A stretch of 64,000 nt of DNA from Bacillaceae bacterium OF18-1A (GTDB lineage Bacteria; Bacillota; Bacilli; Bacillales; Bacillaceae_G), in NCBI GenBank assembly GCA_027694045.1, contig JAQEWB010000003.1:207534-271533 (forward strand), written 5' to 3'. The position numbers and the translations under genes are program-made. The notes beneath the pieces were generated by a model that saw only the letters and a program-made list of their open reading frames with translations, was not told the DNA's origin and searched no databases. Shown in pieces: positions 27,432 through 42,897 of the stretch. Position 1 is the stretch's first letter. Each line of letters opens with the position of its first letter.

Positions 27432-28217
27432 CTACTGCAATTCACCTTTTGCAATATGGCGATAAAAATGTGCTGTCGTTGTACTCATGTACGGACTAAC
27501 CCAAAGGAACCCTATTCCTAATGTCAAAATCGCTAAAATTGCCCATCCTATAAAGCTCAACCATAAAAGAAATAAATCTAATTTACGTCCTTTCATAAGA
27601 CGCTTACTTTCTTTCATCGCTTGCGAAACACTATACTCTGGATTTTCAATCATCACATAATACGTCAGCGCATAAGAAAAGTACATCACAAGCATGCCAA
27701 CGATTGAAATGGCTAATAGTACGAAGAAAGCAATGGCAAATGACGTATTCCCTTCCCCACCAAGAAATACGAATGCACCAACTAATACCATAGGAATCCA
27801 TGTACCTGTATATAATAAAATCGCGAGCATTGCCCACATTGTTTTCATCATTCTTTTAAAACCGCGAAACCCTTCAAATAAATAATCTACTCTAGCATCT
27901 TCACGTTTACTAATCTGTAAAAACACATTTGTATAACCATATGATGTGATGCCATATGATGCATTACTCAAAATTAACATGATGCAATAAAAGATTCCAA
28001 ATGTAATACCCGCTCCAATTGACAACGTTTCTTCTTCAACTGAACCAGTAAAGCCAATAATTAAGAAAAATATAATCATTCCTGGAATGAAAAGTATAAA
28101 CATTGCAGCCATTGAAACAACATAACTTAAAATAAAATATAAAATCGTTGAGCCAACACCTAATCCCCATTTCCCTTGCAAGGAATGCAACGCTTCTCGT
28201 TTCATTTCACCGATCAT
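27432..28217 (-). CDS. DUF975 family membrane protein (copy 1)
   Basis: A 261-aa membrane protein with about six helices. Shared motifs with its neighbour: SLQGKWGLGVGSTILYFIL, SYALTYYVMIENPEYSVSQAMKESKRLMKGRKLDLF, LTLGIGFLWVSPYMSTTTAHFY. It is longer than copy 2 by an extra N-terminal helix pair. Ribosome site AAAGGGGATG. Not part of the atp operon, which ends in a terminator just upstream. Confidence 0.85.
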   Translation of the reverse strand: MIGEMKREALHSLQGKWGLGVGSTILYFILSYVVSMAAMFILFIPGMIIFFLIIGFTGSVEEETLSIGAGITFGIFYCIMLILSNASYGITSYGYTNVFLQISKREDARVDYLFEGFRGFKRMMKTMWAMLAILLYTGTWIPMVLVGAFVFLGGEGNTSFAIAFFVLLAISIVGMLVMYFSYALTYYVMIENPEYSVSQAMKESKRLMKGRKLDLFLLWLSFIGWAILAILTLGIGFLWVSPYMSTTTAHFYRHIAKGELQ

Positions 28218-28312
28218 TTTCTCATCCCCTTTATAAAGTTGTTGTACATCATCTACTTATACGAGCATCAATATAATTATACCATTTTTGTAAAATTATT
28301 CATAAACCGCAC

Positions 28313-28346
28313 AAAAAAACCGCAAAGGCAAAGCCTTTACGGGTTT
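28313..28346 (-). terminator. Terminator of the atp operon
   Basis: AAACCCGTAAAGGC pairs with GCCTTTGCGGTTT around three bases, followed by a T-run on the minus strand, directly after atpC. Confidence 0.85.
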
Positions 28347-28348
28347 TT

Positions 28349-28762
<414 letters not shown>

Positions 28763-28770
28763 CTAAGGCC

Positions 28771-30243
<1,473 letters not shown>

Positions 30244-30251
30244 TTATTGGT

Positions 30252-30297
30252 TTATAGCTTACGCGGTTCTTCTGAAAGAACCGCTTCCGCCTTTTAA
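30252..30297 (-). repeat. Minimal hairpin repeat between atpG and atpD
   Basis: On the minus strand it begins TTAAAAGGCGGAAGCGG three bases after the atpG stop codon, folds as GCGGTTCTT/AAGAACCGC and ends in AAGCTATA. It looks like a shortened type-A repeat, with ends kept and the central hairpin lost. A second hairpin (AGCCAAC/GCTGGCT) lies at about 30209-30237. Confidence 0.6.
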
Positions 30298-30299
30298 TA

Positions 30300-31166
<867 letters not shown>

Positions 31167-31252
31167 TCACCACCTTTTTTCCGGAAGTTGGCACGATTAG
31201 TAAGAATCCTCTTCCTAATCTACGTTGCAAGATATTCTTGCTCATGATTGAA

Positions 31253-31282
31253 GGAAAAGAATAGGTGCACCTACTCTTTTCC
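31253..31282. other. Intercistronic hairpin between atpA and atpG
   Basis: GGAAAAGA-TAGGT pairs with ACCTA-TCTTTTCC with one mismatch and almost no loop (GC). There is no T-run after it, so it is probably an mRNA processing or stability element rather than a terminator. Smaller palindromes flank it at 31225-31240 (GCAAGATATTCTTGC) and 31301-31317. Confidence 0.5.
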
Positions 31283-31330
31283 TTTACATGACCTTTAGCA
31301 ATCTCAGAGCCCGAGATGCCGTTATATATT

Positions 31331-31492
31331 ATCTAGCTTCGGCGGTTTGTACGAGCCGCTTCCGCTTTTATTAATCTAGTTCCGCCTCCTAGCCCCTTTC
31401 GTCTAAGAACCTTCCCCACGAGAAGGTAAAAAGCACCTTCTGTGGGAAAGAACCTTAGCCGATGGGGCTGAACAGTCGGCTTCACTTTTTAT
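31331..31492 (-). repeat. Type-B plus shortened type-A hairpin repeats inside the atp operon
   Basis: On the minus strand, a full type-B unit (31374-31492) starts three bases after the atpA stop and contains the core AAGGTGCTTTTTACCTT with stem CTTTCCCAC/GTGGGGAAG. A 40-bp shortened type-A unit (31331-31370) follows: TAAAAGCGGAAGCGGCTCG...GAAGCTAGAT. Same family as the blocks at 42.6, 49.4, 51 and 53.3 kb. Confidence 0.8.
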
Positions 31493-31494
31493 TA

Positions 31495-34066
<2,572 letters not shown>

Positions 34067-34188
34067 TCACTCCCTTCAAAATATCTAAATTGATCATATG
34101 AAAAAAAAAGACATACGTTTCGTTCATAAAGCAATGGCGAAGAAAGTTCAAAAAACACTCTTCGCCATCTATGTAAGGGGAGTCTCCC

Positions 34189-34407
<219 letters not shown>

Positions 34408-34463
34408 TTAATTTGTCCTCCTTTGTATTATAAAAAAATAAATTTTTTCTTACTTAAATTATA

Positions 34464-35582
<1,119 letters not shown>

Positions 35583-35586
<4 letters not shown>

Positions 35587-35807
35587 TGCTCTCCCGAATA
35601 GTAATGTCGAATGAGTCGAATCATTGCATATACTCCTGTTCCTAATCCTAGTAATAACCCTATAATAAGAAACAATGGAAACGTTCCAACCTTATTATCA
35701 ATCCACTGCCCACCAAAGATTCCAACAAGAATAGAACCAACTAACTGAGCAAGAATGCCTGACATTAAAGCATAAGCTTTTATATGGCTGCGATCGTTTT
35801 TTTGCAA
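35583..35807 (-). CDS. AtpZ/AtpI-type small membrane protein, first gene of atp operon
   Basis: A 74-aa protein with two membrane helices (AYALMSGILAQLVGSILVGI and FPLFLIIGLLLGLGTGVYAMI) of the AtpZ/putative F0F1 subunit family. Start set at a TTG (QKNDRSHIKAY follows) because GGAGGGATG lies nine bases upstream. An ATG ten codons earlier has no ribosome site. It overlaps atpI by a few bases, so it is cotranslated. B. subtilis lacks an annotated copy as far as I recall. Confidence 0.75.
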
Positions 35808-35961
35808 GGATTCATCCCTCCAATGTATAATCCTCATTCACGATGTGTTAATAATAACTCATTTTTTTGCATAAATCCTATACAAAATGAAAAGTTTACA
35901 TTTTCGTCACGGAATAGATGTAAAATTGTCACTGAAAGCCCTACCATCTATCCCCGTTGTT

Positions 35962-35990
35962 AGCATACAATAGGGTATTAACAGTGTCAA
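35962..35990 (-). promoter_or_regulatory. Sigma-A promoter of the atp operon
   Basis: TTGACA, exactly 17 bp, TATGCT on the minus strand, about 155 bp before the first gene. The rest of 35838-36280 (leader and upstream region) shows no gene. Confidence 0.75.
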
Positions 35991-36280
35991 CGAGAAATCG
36001 TAAAAAATCAAAAAATTTGAGTATTAGGCATTTCCTCCCAAAAATGAAAACGTTCCCCTTCTAAATACTGGTTAGAGATATGCAATTTCTAACAGTTTTC
36101 TCTTTATAATAGAAGGAAATGTTCACAAGTTTGTCACTATTATATTTTTAAAATATAACGGTTATCTTCCATAATATAGTGTTCCCTAGATGTAAGACTT
36201 CTATATTATATGTGATACGTATACAACTTATGTTGTATATCGGCTGTATATTTATCCCCCTCCCCTACCCTCTCGGAATA

Positions 36281-36313
36281 AAAAAAGACGAGCAGGGAAT
36301 CCCCTCTCGTCAG
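36281..36313 (-). terminator. Terminator of upp
   Basis: GACGAGAGGGGATTCCCTGC TCGTC-type stem (GACGAG/CTCGTC outer, GGGA/TCCC inner) followed by seven Ts on the minus strand. Confidence 0.75.
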
Positions 36314-36318
36314 TTGTC

Positions 36319-36948
36319 TTACTTCGTTCCGAATAAACGGTCACCAGCATCACCAAGACCTGGCACTACGTATCCGTGGTCATTTAATTTTTCATCTAAT
36401 GCCGCTACATAAATATCAACATCAGGATGCTCTTCTTGTACTACTTTTACTCCTTCTGGAGCAGCTACGATACACATTAATTTAATTTGTTTCGCACCGC
36501 GCTTTTTCAGAGAGTTAATTGCTTCAGCTGCAGAACCACCTGTTGCTAGCATCGGATCTAGTACGATAAAGTCACGCTCTTCTACATCCGTTGGAAGTTT
36601 CACATAGTATTCTACCGGTTGCAATGTTTTAGGGTCACGGTATAAACCAACGTGTCCTACTTTTGCTGCTGGAATTAATTTCAGAATTCCATCAACCATT
36701 CCTAAACCTGCACGTAAAATCGGAATTAAACCAAGTTTTTTACCAGCGATCACTTTTGTTGTCGCTTTGCTTACAGGTGTTTCAATTTCAATGTCCTTAA
36801 GTGGAAGGTCGCGAGTGATTTCGAAAGCCATTAAGCTCGCTACTTCGTCCACTAATTCACGAAAATCTTTCGTACCTGTATTCTTATCGCGAATATATGT
36901 AATCTTATGTTGAATTAACGGGTGATCAAATACATACAGTTTTCCCAT
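36319..36948 (-). CDS. upp: Uracil phosphoribosyltransferase
   Basis: A 209-aa salvage enzyme that makes UMP from uracil and PRPP. The PRPP-binding loop [12 protein letters not shown] and the uracil-binding C-terminus [18 protein letters not shown] are intact. The glyA-upp-atp order matches B. subtilis. Ribosome site AAAGGAGAG. The gap to glyA (270 bp) holds the glyA terminator and an AT-rich stretch with a TATAAT near 37115. Confidence 0.97.
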   Translation of the reverse strand: MGKLYVFDHPLIQHKITYIRDKNTGTKDFRELVDEVASLMAFEITRDLPLKDIEIETPVSKATTKVIAGKKLGLIPILRAGLGMVDGILKLIPAAKVGHVGLYRDPKTLQPVEYYVKLPTDVEERDFIVLDPMLATGGSAAEAINSLKKRGAKQIKLMCIVAAPEGVKVVQEEHPDVDIYVAALDEKLNDHGYVVPGLGDAGDRLFGTK

Positions 36949-37170
36949 GTGAATCTCTCCTTTAGATGATATTCATGCGTTTACACGCTTTTTTACACTA
37001 TTTACGATTGTAAAGAAAACGCTACTAATATTCAAGGGCAAATTTGGCAAAATCATGATTTTACATGAATCTATCTAGTATCTTTACCAATTATGGGAGC
37101 CGTATCCTTCATTATATCGCCAAAATTTATTCATCATTTGTATACATACTTTCAAAACGATATATGTCCA

Positions 37171-37211
37171 AAAAAAGACTGCCGAAACAATTACGTCTCA
37201 GCAGTCTTTTT
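37171..37211 (-). terminator. Terminator of glyA
   Basis: AAAGACTGC pairs with GCAGTCTTT, with extra pairs GAGAC/GTTTC inside, followed by Ts on the minus strand. Confidence 0.8.
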
Positions 37212-37218
37212 CAATCTA

Positions 37219-38460
37219 TTATAGATCTGTGTACATTGGGAATTTGCTTGTTAACGCTTCTACACGTTTACGTGCTTCTTCTAATGCAGCTTCATTTTCA
37301 TGATTTTTTAATGTATAAGCAATAAGTGATGCAATTTCATCCATTTCTTCTAAGCCGAAACCACGAGATGTTACAGCTGCAGTACCGATACGTACACCGC
37401 TTGTTACAAATGGGCTTGCTGTTTCAAATGGAATTGTATTTTTGTTCACTGTAATACCAACTTCATCTAATACGTGCTCTGCTACTTTACCTGTAATCTC
37501 TAAGTTACGAACATCAATCAAGATTAAGTGATTGTCTGTTCCACCAGAAACAAGTGTAAGTCCTTCTTTTTGAAGACCTTCAGCTAAACGGTTCGCATTA
37601 TTAATGATGTTTTGTGCATATGTTTTGAAATCATCTTGAAGTGCCTCACCAAACGCAACAGCTTTTGCAGCGATTACGTGCATAAGTGGACCACCTTGAA
37701 TACCAGGGAAGATTGATTTATCAATTTGTTTTGCAAATTGCTCTTCACATAAAATCATACCACCACGTGGACCACGTAATGTTTTATGTGTTGTTGTTGT
37801 AACGAAATGTGCATGTGGTACTGGGTTTGGATGTAAACCAGCAGCTACTAAACCAGCGATATGTGCCATATCAACCATTAAGTATGCGCCCACTTCATCT
37901 GCGATTTCACGGAATCGTTTGAAATCGATAACACGAGGGTACGCACTTGCACCTGCAACGATTAATTTTGGTTTATGTTCTTTCGCTTTTGCTAATACAT
38001 CATCGTAATTAATACGGTGAGATTCAGCATCCACGCCATATTCTACGAAATTATATTGTACTCCACTGAAGTTAACAGGGCTTCCGTGTGTTAAATGACC
38101 ACCATGAGATAAATTCATACCAAGTACTGTATCTCCTTGCTCTAAAATCGTGAAGTATACTGCCATGTTCGCTTGCGCACCAGAGTGAGGTTGAACATTT
38201 ACATGCTCTGCGCCGAAAATTTCTTTTACACGATCACGTGCGATATCTTCTACTACGTCTACGTGTTCACAACCACCGTAGTAACGTTTTCCTGGATATC
38301 CTTCAGCATACTTATTTGTTAAAACAGAACCTTGCGCCTCCATTACCGCTTCGCTTACGAAGTTTTCTGAAGCAATTAACTCAATCTTTGAACGCTGTCT
38401 TCCTAGTTCTGCCTCAATTGCAGCAAATACCTTTTCATCTTGACGTTTTAAATGATCCAC
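37219..38460 (-). CDS. glyA: Serine hydroxymethyltransferase
   Basis: A 413-aa PLP enzyme that interconverts serine and glycine with tetrahydrofolate, the main source of one-carbon units. The PLP Lys lies in [28 protein letters not shown] and [10 protein letters not shown] are typical. Start set at GTG ([10 protein letters not shown]); a TTG one codon earlier is too close to the GGGGG ribosome site. Confidence 0.97.
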   Translation of the reverse strand: MDHLKRQDEKVFAAIEAELGRQRSKIELIASENFVSEAVMEAQGSVLTNKYAEGYPGKRYYGGCEHVDVVEDIARDRVKEIFGAEHVNVQPHSGAQANMAVYFTILEQGDTVLGMNLSHGGHLTHGSPVNFSGVQYNFVEYGVDAESHRINYDDVLAKAKEHKPKLIVAGASAYPRVIDFKRFREIADEVGAYLMVDMAHIAGLVAAGLHPNPVPHAHFVTTTTHKTLRGPRGGMILCEEQFAKQIDKSIFPGIQGGPLMHVIAAKAVAFGEALQDDFKTYAQNIINNANRLAEGLQKEGLTLVSGGTDNHLILIDVRNLEITGKVAEHVLDEVGITVNKNTIPFETASPFVTSGVRIGTAAVTSRGFGLEEMDEIASLIAYTLKNHENEAALEEARKRVEALTSKFPMYTDL

Positions 38461-38610
38461 CAAAATCCCCCTTTTCTGAACGAATTACATCGATTCCCAA
38501 TAGTTTTTTCTTATTTATTCAGAAAAAACGAAAATTCAGGTTGTAATTCTTTCGAACCTTCATGTTTTCAACTACATTCTAACATGACTTTCTGTATCAT
38601 AAAAGAAAAA

Positions 38611-38631
38611 AAAGACCGAAAATCGGTCTTT
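38611..38631 (-). terminator. Terminator after ywlG
   Basis: AAAGACCGA/TCGGTCTTT with a 3-nt loop, followed by a T-run (TTTTTTTCTTTT) on the minus strand. Confidence 0.85.
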
Positions 38632-38676
38632 TCTTTCTACTGTTATAAAGTCAGACAACGTACCTTTAGTGAAAGT

Positions 38677-39249
38677 TTAACGGCACGTGATAGTTTCTTC
38701 TTTCGCTGCATAAACAGCACGTGCTCCACCAATTAGTTTCCCACGTGTTTTTGCCATCGTTACATGCGCACTCCCAATTTCCTTCACACTCGTACGAACC
38801 GGAACAGCTACATGCTTTAAATGCATACCGATAAATGTATCACCAATATCCATTCCTGCATCTGCCTTAATAAACTCAATTACTACCGGATCTTTCAAAT
38901 TGTGATACGCATATGTTGCCAATGCACCACCCGCTGATCTAACAGGCGTAACCGTTACAATTTCAAATTGATATTTTATCGCCAAATCTCTCTCAACTAC
39001 TAAAGCACGATTTAAGTGCTCACAACATTGAAACGCTAATTCAATACCTGTTTGTTCTTGAAATTGTTTTAACTCAGAAAAAATCGCCTCTGCTACTTCC
39101 ATCGTTCCTGAAGTTCCAATTCGTTCTCCTAGCACTTCGCTCGTGCTACAACCCACTACAAAAATGTGACCACTTTGTAATGAAGCTTGTTCTTGGAAAT
39201 CAGAAAGCGATATTTGTAACTGTTCTCTTACCTTTACGATTTCTGTCAT
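38677..39249 (-). CDS. ywlG: UPF0340/DUF436 family protein YwlG
   Basis: A 190-aa protein of unknown function, conserved in Firmicutes next to rpiB (ywlF) and glyA. Recognisable features are [30 protein letters not shown] and [17 protein letters not shown]. Start at [10 protein letters not shown] with GGAAGAGGCG upstream; a longer reading by 15 codons has no site. Confidence 0.9.
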   Translation of the reverse strand: MTEIVKVREQLQISLSDFQEQASLQSGHIFVVGCSTSEVLGERIGTSGTMEVAEAIFSELKQFQEQTGIELAFQCCEHLNRALVVERDLAIKYQFEIVTVTPVRSAGGALATYAYHNLKDPVVIEFIKADAGMDIGDTFIGMHLKHVAVPVRTSVKEIGSAHVTMAKTRGKLIGGARAVYAAKEETITCR

Positions 39250-39315
39250 TACGCCTCTTCCTTTCACAGGTTGGTTCACCAAATTATATTTCATCCTACT
39301 TCTAGTTAGAATCTA

Positions 39316-39759
39316 TTACTTTGCTTCGTATGTTTTAATTTTTCCTACGCGGTTTTCGTGACGGCCACCTTCATAGTCAGTTGTTAACCAAATTTTTGCG
39401 ATATCACGCGCTAATCCAGCTCCAATTACGCGCTCGCCCATAGCTAGCATGTTAGTGTCATTATGTTCTCTCGTTGCTCTCGCACTGAAAGTATCATGAA
39501 CTAACGCACAACGAATGCCGTTTACTTTGTTTGCTGCGATTGACATACCAATGCCTGTACCACAAACTAAAATACCACGGTCAACTTCACCATTCGCTAC
39601 CATTTCCGCTGCTGGAAACGCAAAGTCAGGGTAATCAACAGAACCAGCTTCACATTCACAACCTAAATCAATATATTCAATATTTAATTCTTCTAATAAA
39701 TTTACAAGTTCTTTACGGATATTCATACCGCCATGATCAGATGCTACTACTACTTTCAT
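39316..39759 (-). CDS. rpiB: Ribose 5-phosphate isomerase B
   Basis: A 147-aa sugar isomerase (RpiB/LacAB family). Visible landmarks are VASDHGGMNIRKEL, DYPDFAF, the active-site CGTGIGMSIAANK and HNDTNMLAMGERVIG. Corresponds to B. subtilis YwlF. Start at MKVVVASDHG, with TGGAGGGG upstream. Probably co-transcribed with ywlE upstream and ywlG downstream. Confidence 0.93.
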   Translation of the reverse strand: MKVVVASDHGGMNIRKELVNLLEELNIEYIDLGCECEAGSVDYPDFAFPAAEMVANGEVDRGILVCGTGIGMSIAANKVNGIRCALVHDTFSARATREHNDTNMLAMGERVIGAGLARDIAKIWLTTDYEGGRHENRVGKIKTYEAK

Positions 39760-39856
39760 TTTTACCCCTCCAAAATTCCAATCAATTATCTTCATTTCTC
39801 ATTTCACTACATTTATGAGGCGAAATGCTCTCCAATATCGTATTATACACGAAACA

Positions 39857-40297
39857 TTAACCTTCTGAATGCTTTTTCAGTAAAGTTTGTATAAGCCCTT
39901 CCATCTCATTTAATGTTTCCTTATAAATAGAAAGAGAACCTCCAAATGGATCAGAAATATCTTTACGTACACCCTCAGTTAGTCCATATAGTGTATACAC
40001 TTTCTCTTCACTATTAGGATAATGCCCAATTACAATTTCCTTATGATTTTCTGTCATTGTGACTACAGTATCCGCCCAATCAAGTAGCATTTCATTTATT
40101 TGCTTTGAAGCATGATCAATTACTATGCCTTTTTCGATTAGTGCTTCTTTTGCATAGACTGACGCATCGCTTCCAGGATAGGCGAAAACGCCAGCAGACT
40201 GCACTTCAAACTTACCTTCTCCATGATGGCGAAGTAACGCCTCAGCCATCGGACTACGGCATGTATTTCCAGTGCAAACAAATAACACTCGTTTCAT
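39857..40297 (-). CDS. ywlE: Protein-arginine-phosphatase-type low-molecular-weight phosphatase (YwlE)
   Basis: A 146-aa LMW phosphatase. The P-loop CTGNTCRS (Cys8, Arg14) and the general acid in DPFGGS are present. The Thr in the loop (GNT) instead of the Ile or Leu of tyrosine phosphatases is the mark of arginine phosphatases such as YwlE, which removes phospho-arginine placed by McsB. Same position as in B. subtilis. Ribosome site AAGGGGTGGG. Confidence 0.92.
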   Translation of the reverse strand: MKRVLFVCTGNTCRSPMAEALLRHHGEGKFEVQSAGVFAYPGSDASVYAKEALIEKGIVIDHASKQINEMLLDWADTVVTMTENHKEIVIGHYPNSEEKVYTLYGLTEGVRKDISDPFGGSLSIYKETLNEMEGLIQTLLKKHSEG

Positions 40298-40381
40298 CCA
40301 AACCCACCCCTTAGAATGTATCTTTTCCTTTTAATAATAGCTTACATTCAGATGGAACAAAAGAAATGTGAATATACAAAA

Positions 40382-40408
40382 GGCGCATTTTTCTAAGAAA
40401 AATGCGCC
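40382..40408 (-). terminator. Strong hairpin upstream of ywlE
   Basis: A 27-bp perfect inverted repeat (GGCGCATTTTTCT, centre A, AGAAAAATGCGCC) followed by TTTTG on the minus strand. It lies about 85 bp upstream of the ywlE start and 80 bp after a first terminator. It may be a second terminator or part of the ywlE leader. Confidence 0.6.
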
Positions 40409-40490
40409 AATCCACATATATGTGAAACCCTATTTCCAAGTGCCTAGAGTATTTTAACATACATAATGATTAGATCACAAAACAAAATAA

Positions 40491-40520
40491 GGAATCCATT
40501 TCATATGAAACAGATTCCTC
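40491..40520 (-). terminator. Terminator of the EIIA gene
   Basis: AGGAATC and GATTCCT flank an ATTTCATATGAAAC palindrome, with a T-rich tail on the minus strand. Confidence 0.7.
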
Positions 40521-40530
40521 TTAGCAATAA

Positions 40531-41028
40531 TTATTTCATTGTAACTTTCATTACTTCTGTTGAACCTTTTGTAGCTGCTACTCCTACAGTTGTCTTAATA
40601 GACTCAGCTGCATCTGTGTTTGTAATAACGATTGGAGTAATTGTGCTTTTCGCTTTTTCACGAATTAATTCTAAGTCGAATGAGATTAATTTATCTCCAG
40701 CTTTTACAGCTTGACCTTCAGAAACGTGAGCTTCGAAACCTTCACCTTCCATTTTTACAGTTTCTAATCCAACGTGGATTAAGATTTCTGTACCGTTTTT
40801 CGCTTTAATTCCTACAGCGTGTTTTGTGTGGAATAATTGTACGATTTCACCATCAACTGGAGATACAACTACACCTTCAGTAGGCTCGATTGCAACACCG
40901 TCACCCATCATACGACCAGCGAATACTGGATCTGGTACTTCTTCAATATTTTTCACTGCTCCAGTTAATGGAGCTACGATTGTTTCTTCATTTGTTTTTG
41001 AACCAAGACCGAATAATTTTTTAAACAT
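40531..41028 (-). CDS. PTS glucose-type EIIA component
   Basis: A 165-aa cytosolic phosphocarrier of the phosphotransferase system, Crr/PTS_EIIA_1 family. It receives phosphate from HPr and passes it to a sugar-specific EIIB. The two active-site His residues lie in LFHTKHAVGI and EILIHVGLETV; GDGVAIEPTEGVVVSPVDG is typical. It stands alone without EIIBC, so it probably serves permeases lacking their own EIIA. Ribosome site GAGGAGG. A cre-like site lies about 100 bp upstream. Confidence 0.93.
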   Translation of the reverse strand: MFKKLFGLGSKTNEETIVAPLTGAVKNIEEVPDPVFAGRMMGDGVAIEPTEGVVVSPVDGEIVQLFHTKHAVGIKAKNGTEILIHVGLETVKMEGEGFEAHVSEGQAVKAGDKLISFDLELIREKAKSTITPIVITNTDAAESIKTTVGVAATKGSTEVMKVTMK

Positions 41029-41125
41029 AGGATAGTCCTCCTCATAATTTACGTAAAAGTTTATAGGGCAATCCCTAGTAAAGCTTGGGATACATGTAAG
41101 ACTTCATACTTCGAATATTATACTG

Positions 41126-41139
41126 TAAAAACGCTTTCG
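41126..41139 (-). promoter_or_regulatory. Possible cre (CcpA) site upstream of EIIA gene
   Basis: CGAAAGCGTTTTTA agrees with TGAAAGCGTTTTCA at 12 of 14 positions. The rest of the 388-bp gap to doxX holds only the doxX promoter and AT-rich sequence. Confidence 0.3.
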
Positions 41140-41343
41140 AAATAAATCACGTCATTACTAATAGACTTTTATTGTATCTCTTTGCAAAATTCCAGTCAAT
41201 TCTGATTGTCTGAATAACAATAAGAAAGTTAACTTCTACTTATATTCTCTCTTTTTTTATCCGACTTGTCTAGAGGTCCTGGCAACATTTCGCCTTTTGT
41301 TGTTAATTTGTAAAATTTCCTTCAAACTTTTTTCGAATCTCAC

Positions 41344-41379
41344 TTGACTTTAGTAAGTAACTATTTTATTATTACTTAC
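41344..41379 (+). promoter_or_regulatory. doxX promoter with overlapping inverted repeat
   Basis: TTGACT, 17 bp, TATTAT (41344-41372), with GTAAGTA (41353-41359) and TACTTAC (41373-41379) as inverted repeat overlapping the spacer and -10. A repressor bound here would block RNA polymerase. The layout recalls the thiol-stress control of B. subtilis catDE (DoxX) by MarR/DUF24 repressors; which protein binds is not known. Confidence 0.55.
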
Positions 41380-41416
41380 ATAAGATAAGTTAATAAACTT
41401 TTAGGAGGTTTTTTAA

Positions 41417-41803
41417 ATGATGGATATCGGTCTTCTTATTATTCGCCTTATTATAGGAATTACATTCATGGGTCATGGTGCTCAAAAATTATTTGGTTGG
41501 TTCGGTGGTCACGGATTAAAAGGAACAGGTGGCTGGATGGAATCAATCGGTTTACGCCCTGGTGTATTTATGGCATTTATGGCTGGCGCAACTGAATTAC
41601 TAGGTGGTTTCTTATTTGCATCAGGTATTTTCATTGCAGTTGGTTCATTATTTATCGTCGGAACAATGTTAATGGCAATCTTCACTGTTCACGGAAAAAA
41701 TGGTTACTGGGTAACACAAAACGGATATGAATATAACTTAATGCTAATCGCTGTTGCTATTGGTGTAGCTTTAATCGGACCTGGCGCATACGTTTTACTT
41801 TAA
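41417..41803 (+). CDS. DoxX family membrane protein
   Basis: A 128-aa protein with four membrane helices. Landmarks are MGHGAQKLFGWFGGHGLKGTGGWMES and GATELLGGFLFASGIF. DoxX members such as B. subtilis CatD/YfiD are linked to thiol-reactive and quinone stress. Ribosome site TAGGAGG. Terminator right after, so it is monocistronic. Confidence 0.9.
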   Translation: MMDIGLLIIRLIIGITFMGHGAQKLFGWFGGHGLKGTGGWMESIGLRPGVFMAFMAGATELLGGFLFASGIFIAVGSLFIVGTMLMAIFTVHGKNGYWVTQNGYEYNLMLIAVAIGVALIGPGAYVLL

Positions 41804-41828
41804 TTTTCATCTCAGTTTCGAGATTCTC

Positions 41829-41871
41829 AAAAAGGAACTTACTTCATTACAATTGAAGTAAGTTCCTTTTT
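41829..41871 (+). terminator. Terminator of doxX
   Basis: AAAAAGGAACTTACTTCA pairs with TGAAGTAAGTTCCTTTTT, an 18-bp perfect stem with a 7-nt loop. Confidence 0.9.
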
Positions 41872-41964
41872 ATATAACAAAAATATTATTTCCAGCAGGA
41901 GTTTTCCACTGACATCTTGTAAACAAACAATAAGTCTTCATATTTAGAAAGGGGATTGTAAACA

Positions 41965-42576
41965 ATGTTATCAATTAATCCAAATGAACAAACGGAAAAA
42001 GAAAATTATAAATTATTAACGGGTAGTATCATTCCGCGCCCTGTCGCATTCGTTACTTCTGTAACAAAAGACGGTGTATTAAATGGAGCACCATATAGTT
42101 ATTTCAACATTGTCGCTGCGAACCCACCACTTATCTCGGTTTCTGTACAACGAAAAGCAGGAGAAAGAAAGGACACTTCCCGAAACGCAATTGAAAAAGG
42201 TGAATTTGTCGTACATATTTCTGACGAATCATACGTAGCAGCCATTAACGAAACAGCAGCTAATCTCCCGCCAAACGAGAGCGAAATTGAACTAGCAAAA
42301 CTAACACCGATCAAAAGTGATGTCATCTCCGTTCCAGGTGTGAAAGAAGCCAACATTCGAATGGAATGCGTATTAGAACGTGCAATTCCACTTGGCGGAA
42401 CGGAAGACTCACCCGCTTGCGATCTACTAATTGGACGCGTCGTTCGTTTCCACGTTGCAGAACACCTATACGAAAACGGCCGCATTCACGCAGAAGAACT
42501 AAAACCAGTAAGCCGCCTAGCAGGCCACAACTACGCCAAACTAGGAGAACAATTTGAATTGGTTAGGCCAGTTTAA
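41965..42576 (+). CDS. Flavin reductase-like (FMN-binding split barrel) protein
   Basis: A 203-aa protein of the flavin reductase/DIM6-NTAB family, which binds FMN. Family features: GSIIPRPVAFVTSVTKDGVLNGAPYSYFNIVAANPPLISVSV near the N-terminus and CDLLIGRVVRFHVAE later. The substrate is unknown. Ribosome site AAAGGGGATTG. Its stop codon TAA is also the first three bases of a type-B repeat (TAAAAGTGG). Confidence 0.9.
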   Translation: MLSINPNEQTEKENYKLLTGSIIPRPVAFVTSVTKDGVLNGAPYSYFNIVAANPPLISVSVQRKAGERKDTSRNAIEKGEFVVHISDESYVAAINETAANLPPNESEIELAKLTPIKSDVISVPGVKEANIRMECVLERAIPLGGTEDSPACDLLIGRVVRFHVAEHLYENGRIHAEELKPVSRLAGHNYAKLGEQFELVRPV

Positions 42577-42847
42577 AAGTGGAAGTGGCCCGTTTAGCTC
42601 TGACCAGCTAAGGTTCTCTCGCACAAAAGGTGCTTTTTACCTTTCGTGCGGGAGGTTCTTAGATGCGAAGAGCTGGCCACTGGAACTGGATAATATCTAA
42701 AAGCGGAAGCGGCTCGTTCAGAATGGGAGGAGGATGGAGCTTCTGACGTAGAGGCGCTTTTTGCCTCGCAGGAAGACGCGAAGCCACCGACCATTCTAGC
42801 CGCTAGAGCTAGGTATCATCTAAAAAGCGAAACTGCTCATCCGAAAT
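42574..42847 (+). repeat. Hairpin repeat block: B, A and a partial unit
   Basis: Type-B unit 42574-42692 (stem CTCTCGCAC/GTGCGGGAG, loop GCTTTTT, outer stem GTGGCC/GGCCAC), type-A unit 42698-42815 (GAGGC/GCCTC around GCTTTTT, outer AGCGGCT/AGCCGCT), then a 27-bp partial unit. About 80 bp further on, CATTATTGGTCATCG occurs twice (42927 and 42953), and no gene is seen up to 43088. Confidence 0.85.
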
Positions 42848-42871
42848 AAAGGTACCTGTAAAAGAAAAAAA

Positions 42872-42897
42872 GCTGTACCAAAATAATTTGGTACAGC
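42872..42897 (-). terminator. Terminator facing the minus strand
   Basis: GCTGTACC and GGTACAGC with an AT-rich loop, followed on the minus strand by eight Ts. It probably ends transcription from the 43089 gene, about 190 bp upstream. Confidence 0.7.

Noticed and set aside
36040..36060. cre-like sequence upstream of the atp promoter
   Set aside because: Too many mismatches (GAAAACGTTCCCC) and no good spacing to the promoter.
42594..42794. Two similar 66-codon frames (here and 51357-51557, both beginning MVGGFASS)
   Set aside because: The similarity comes from the hairpin repeat units they lie in. No ribosome site, and they run against the repeat orientation.
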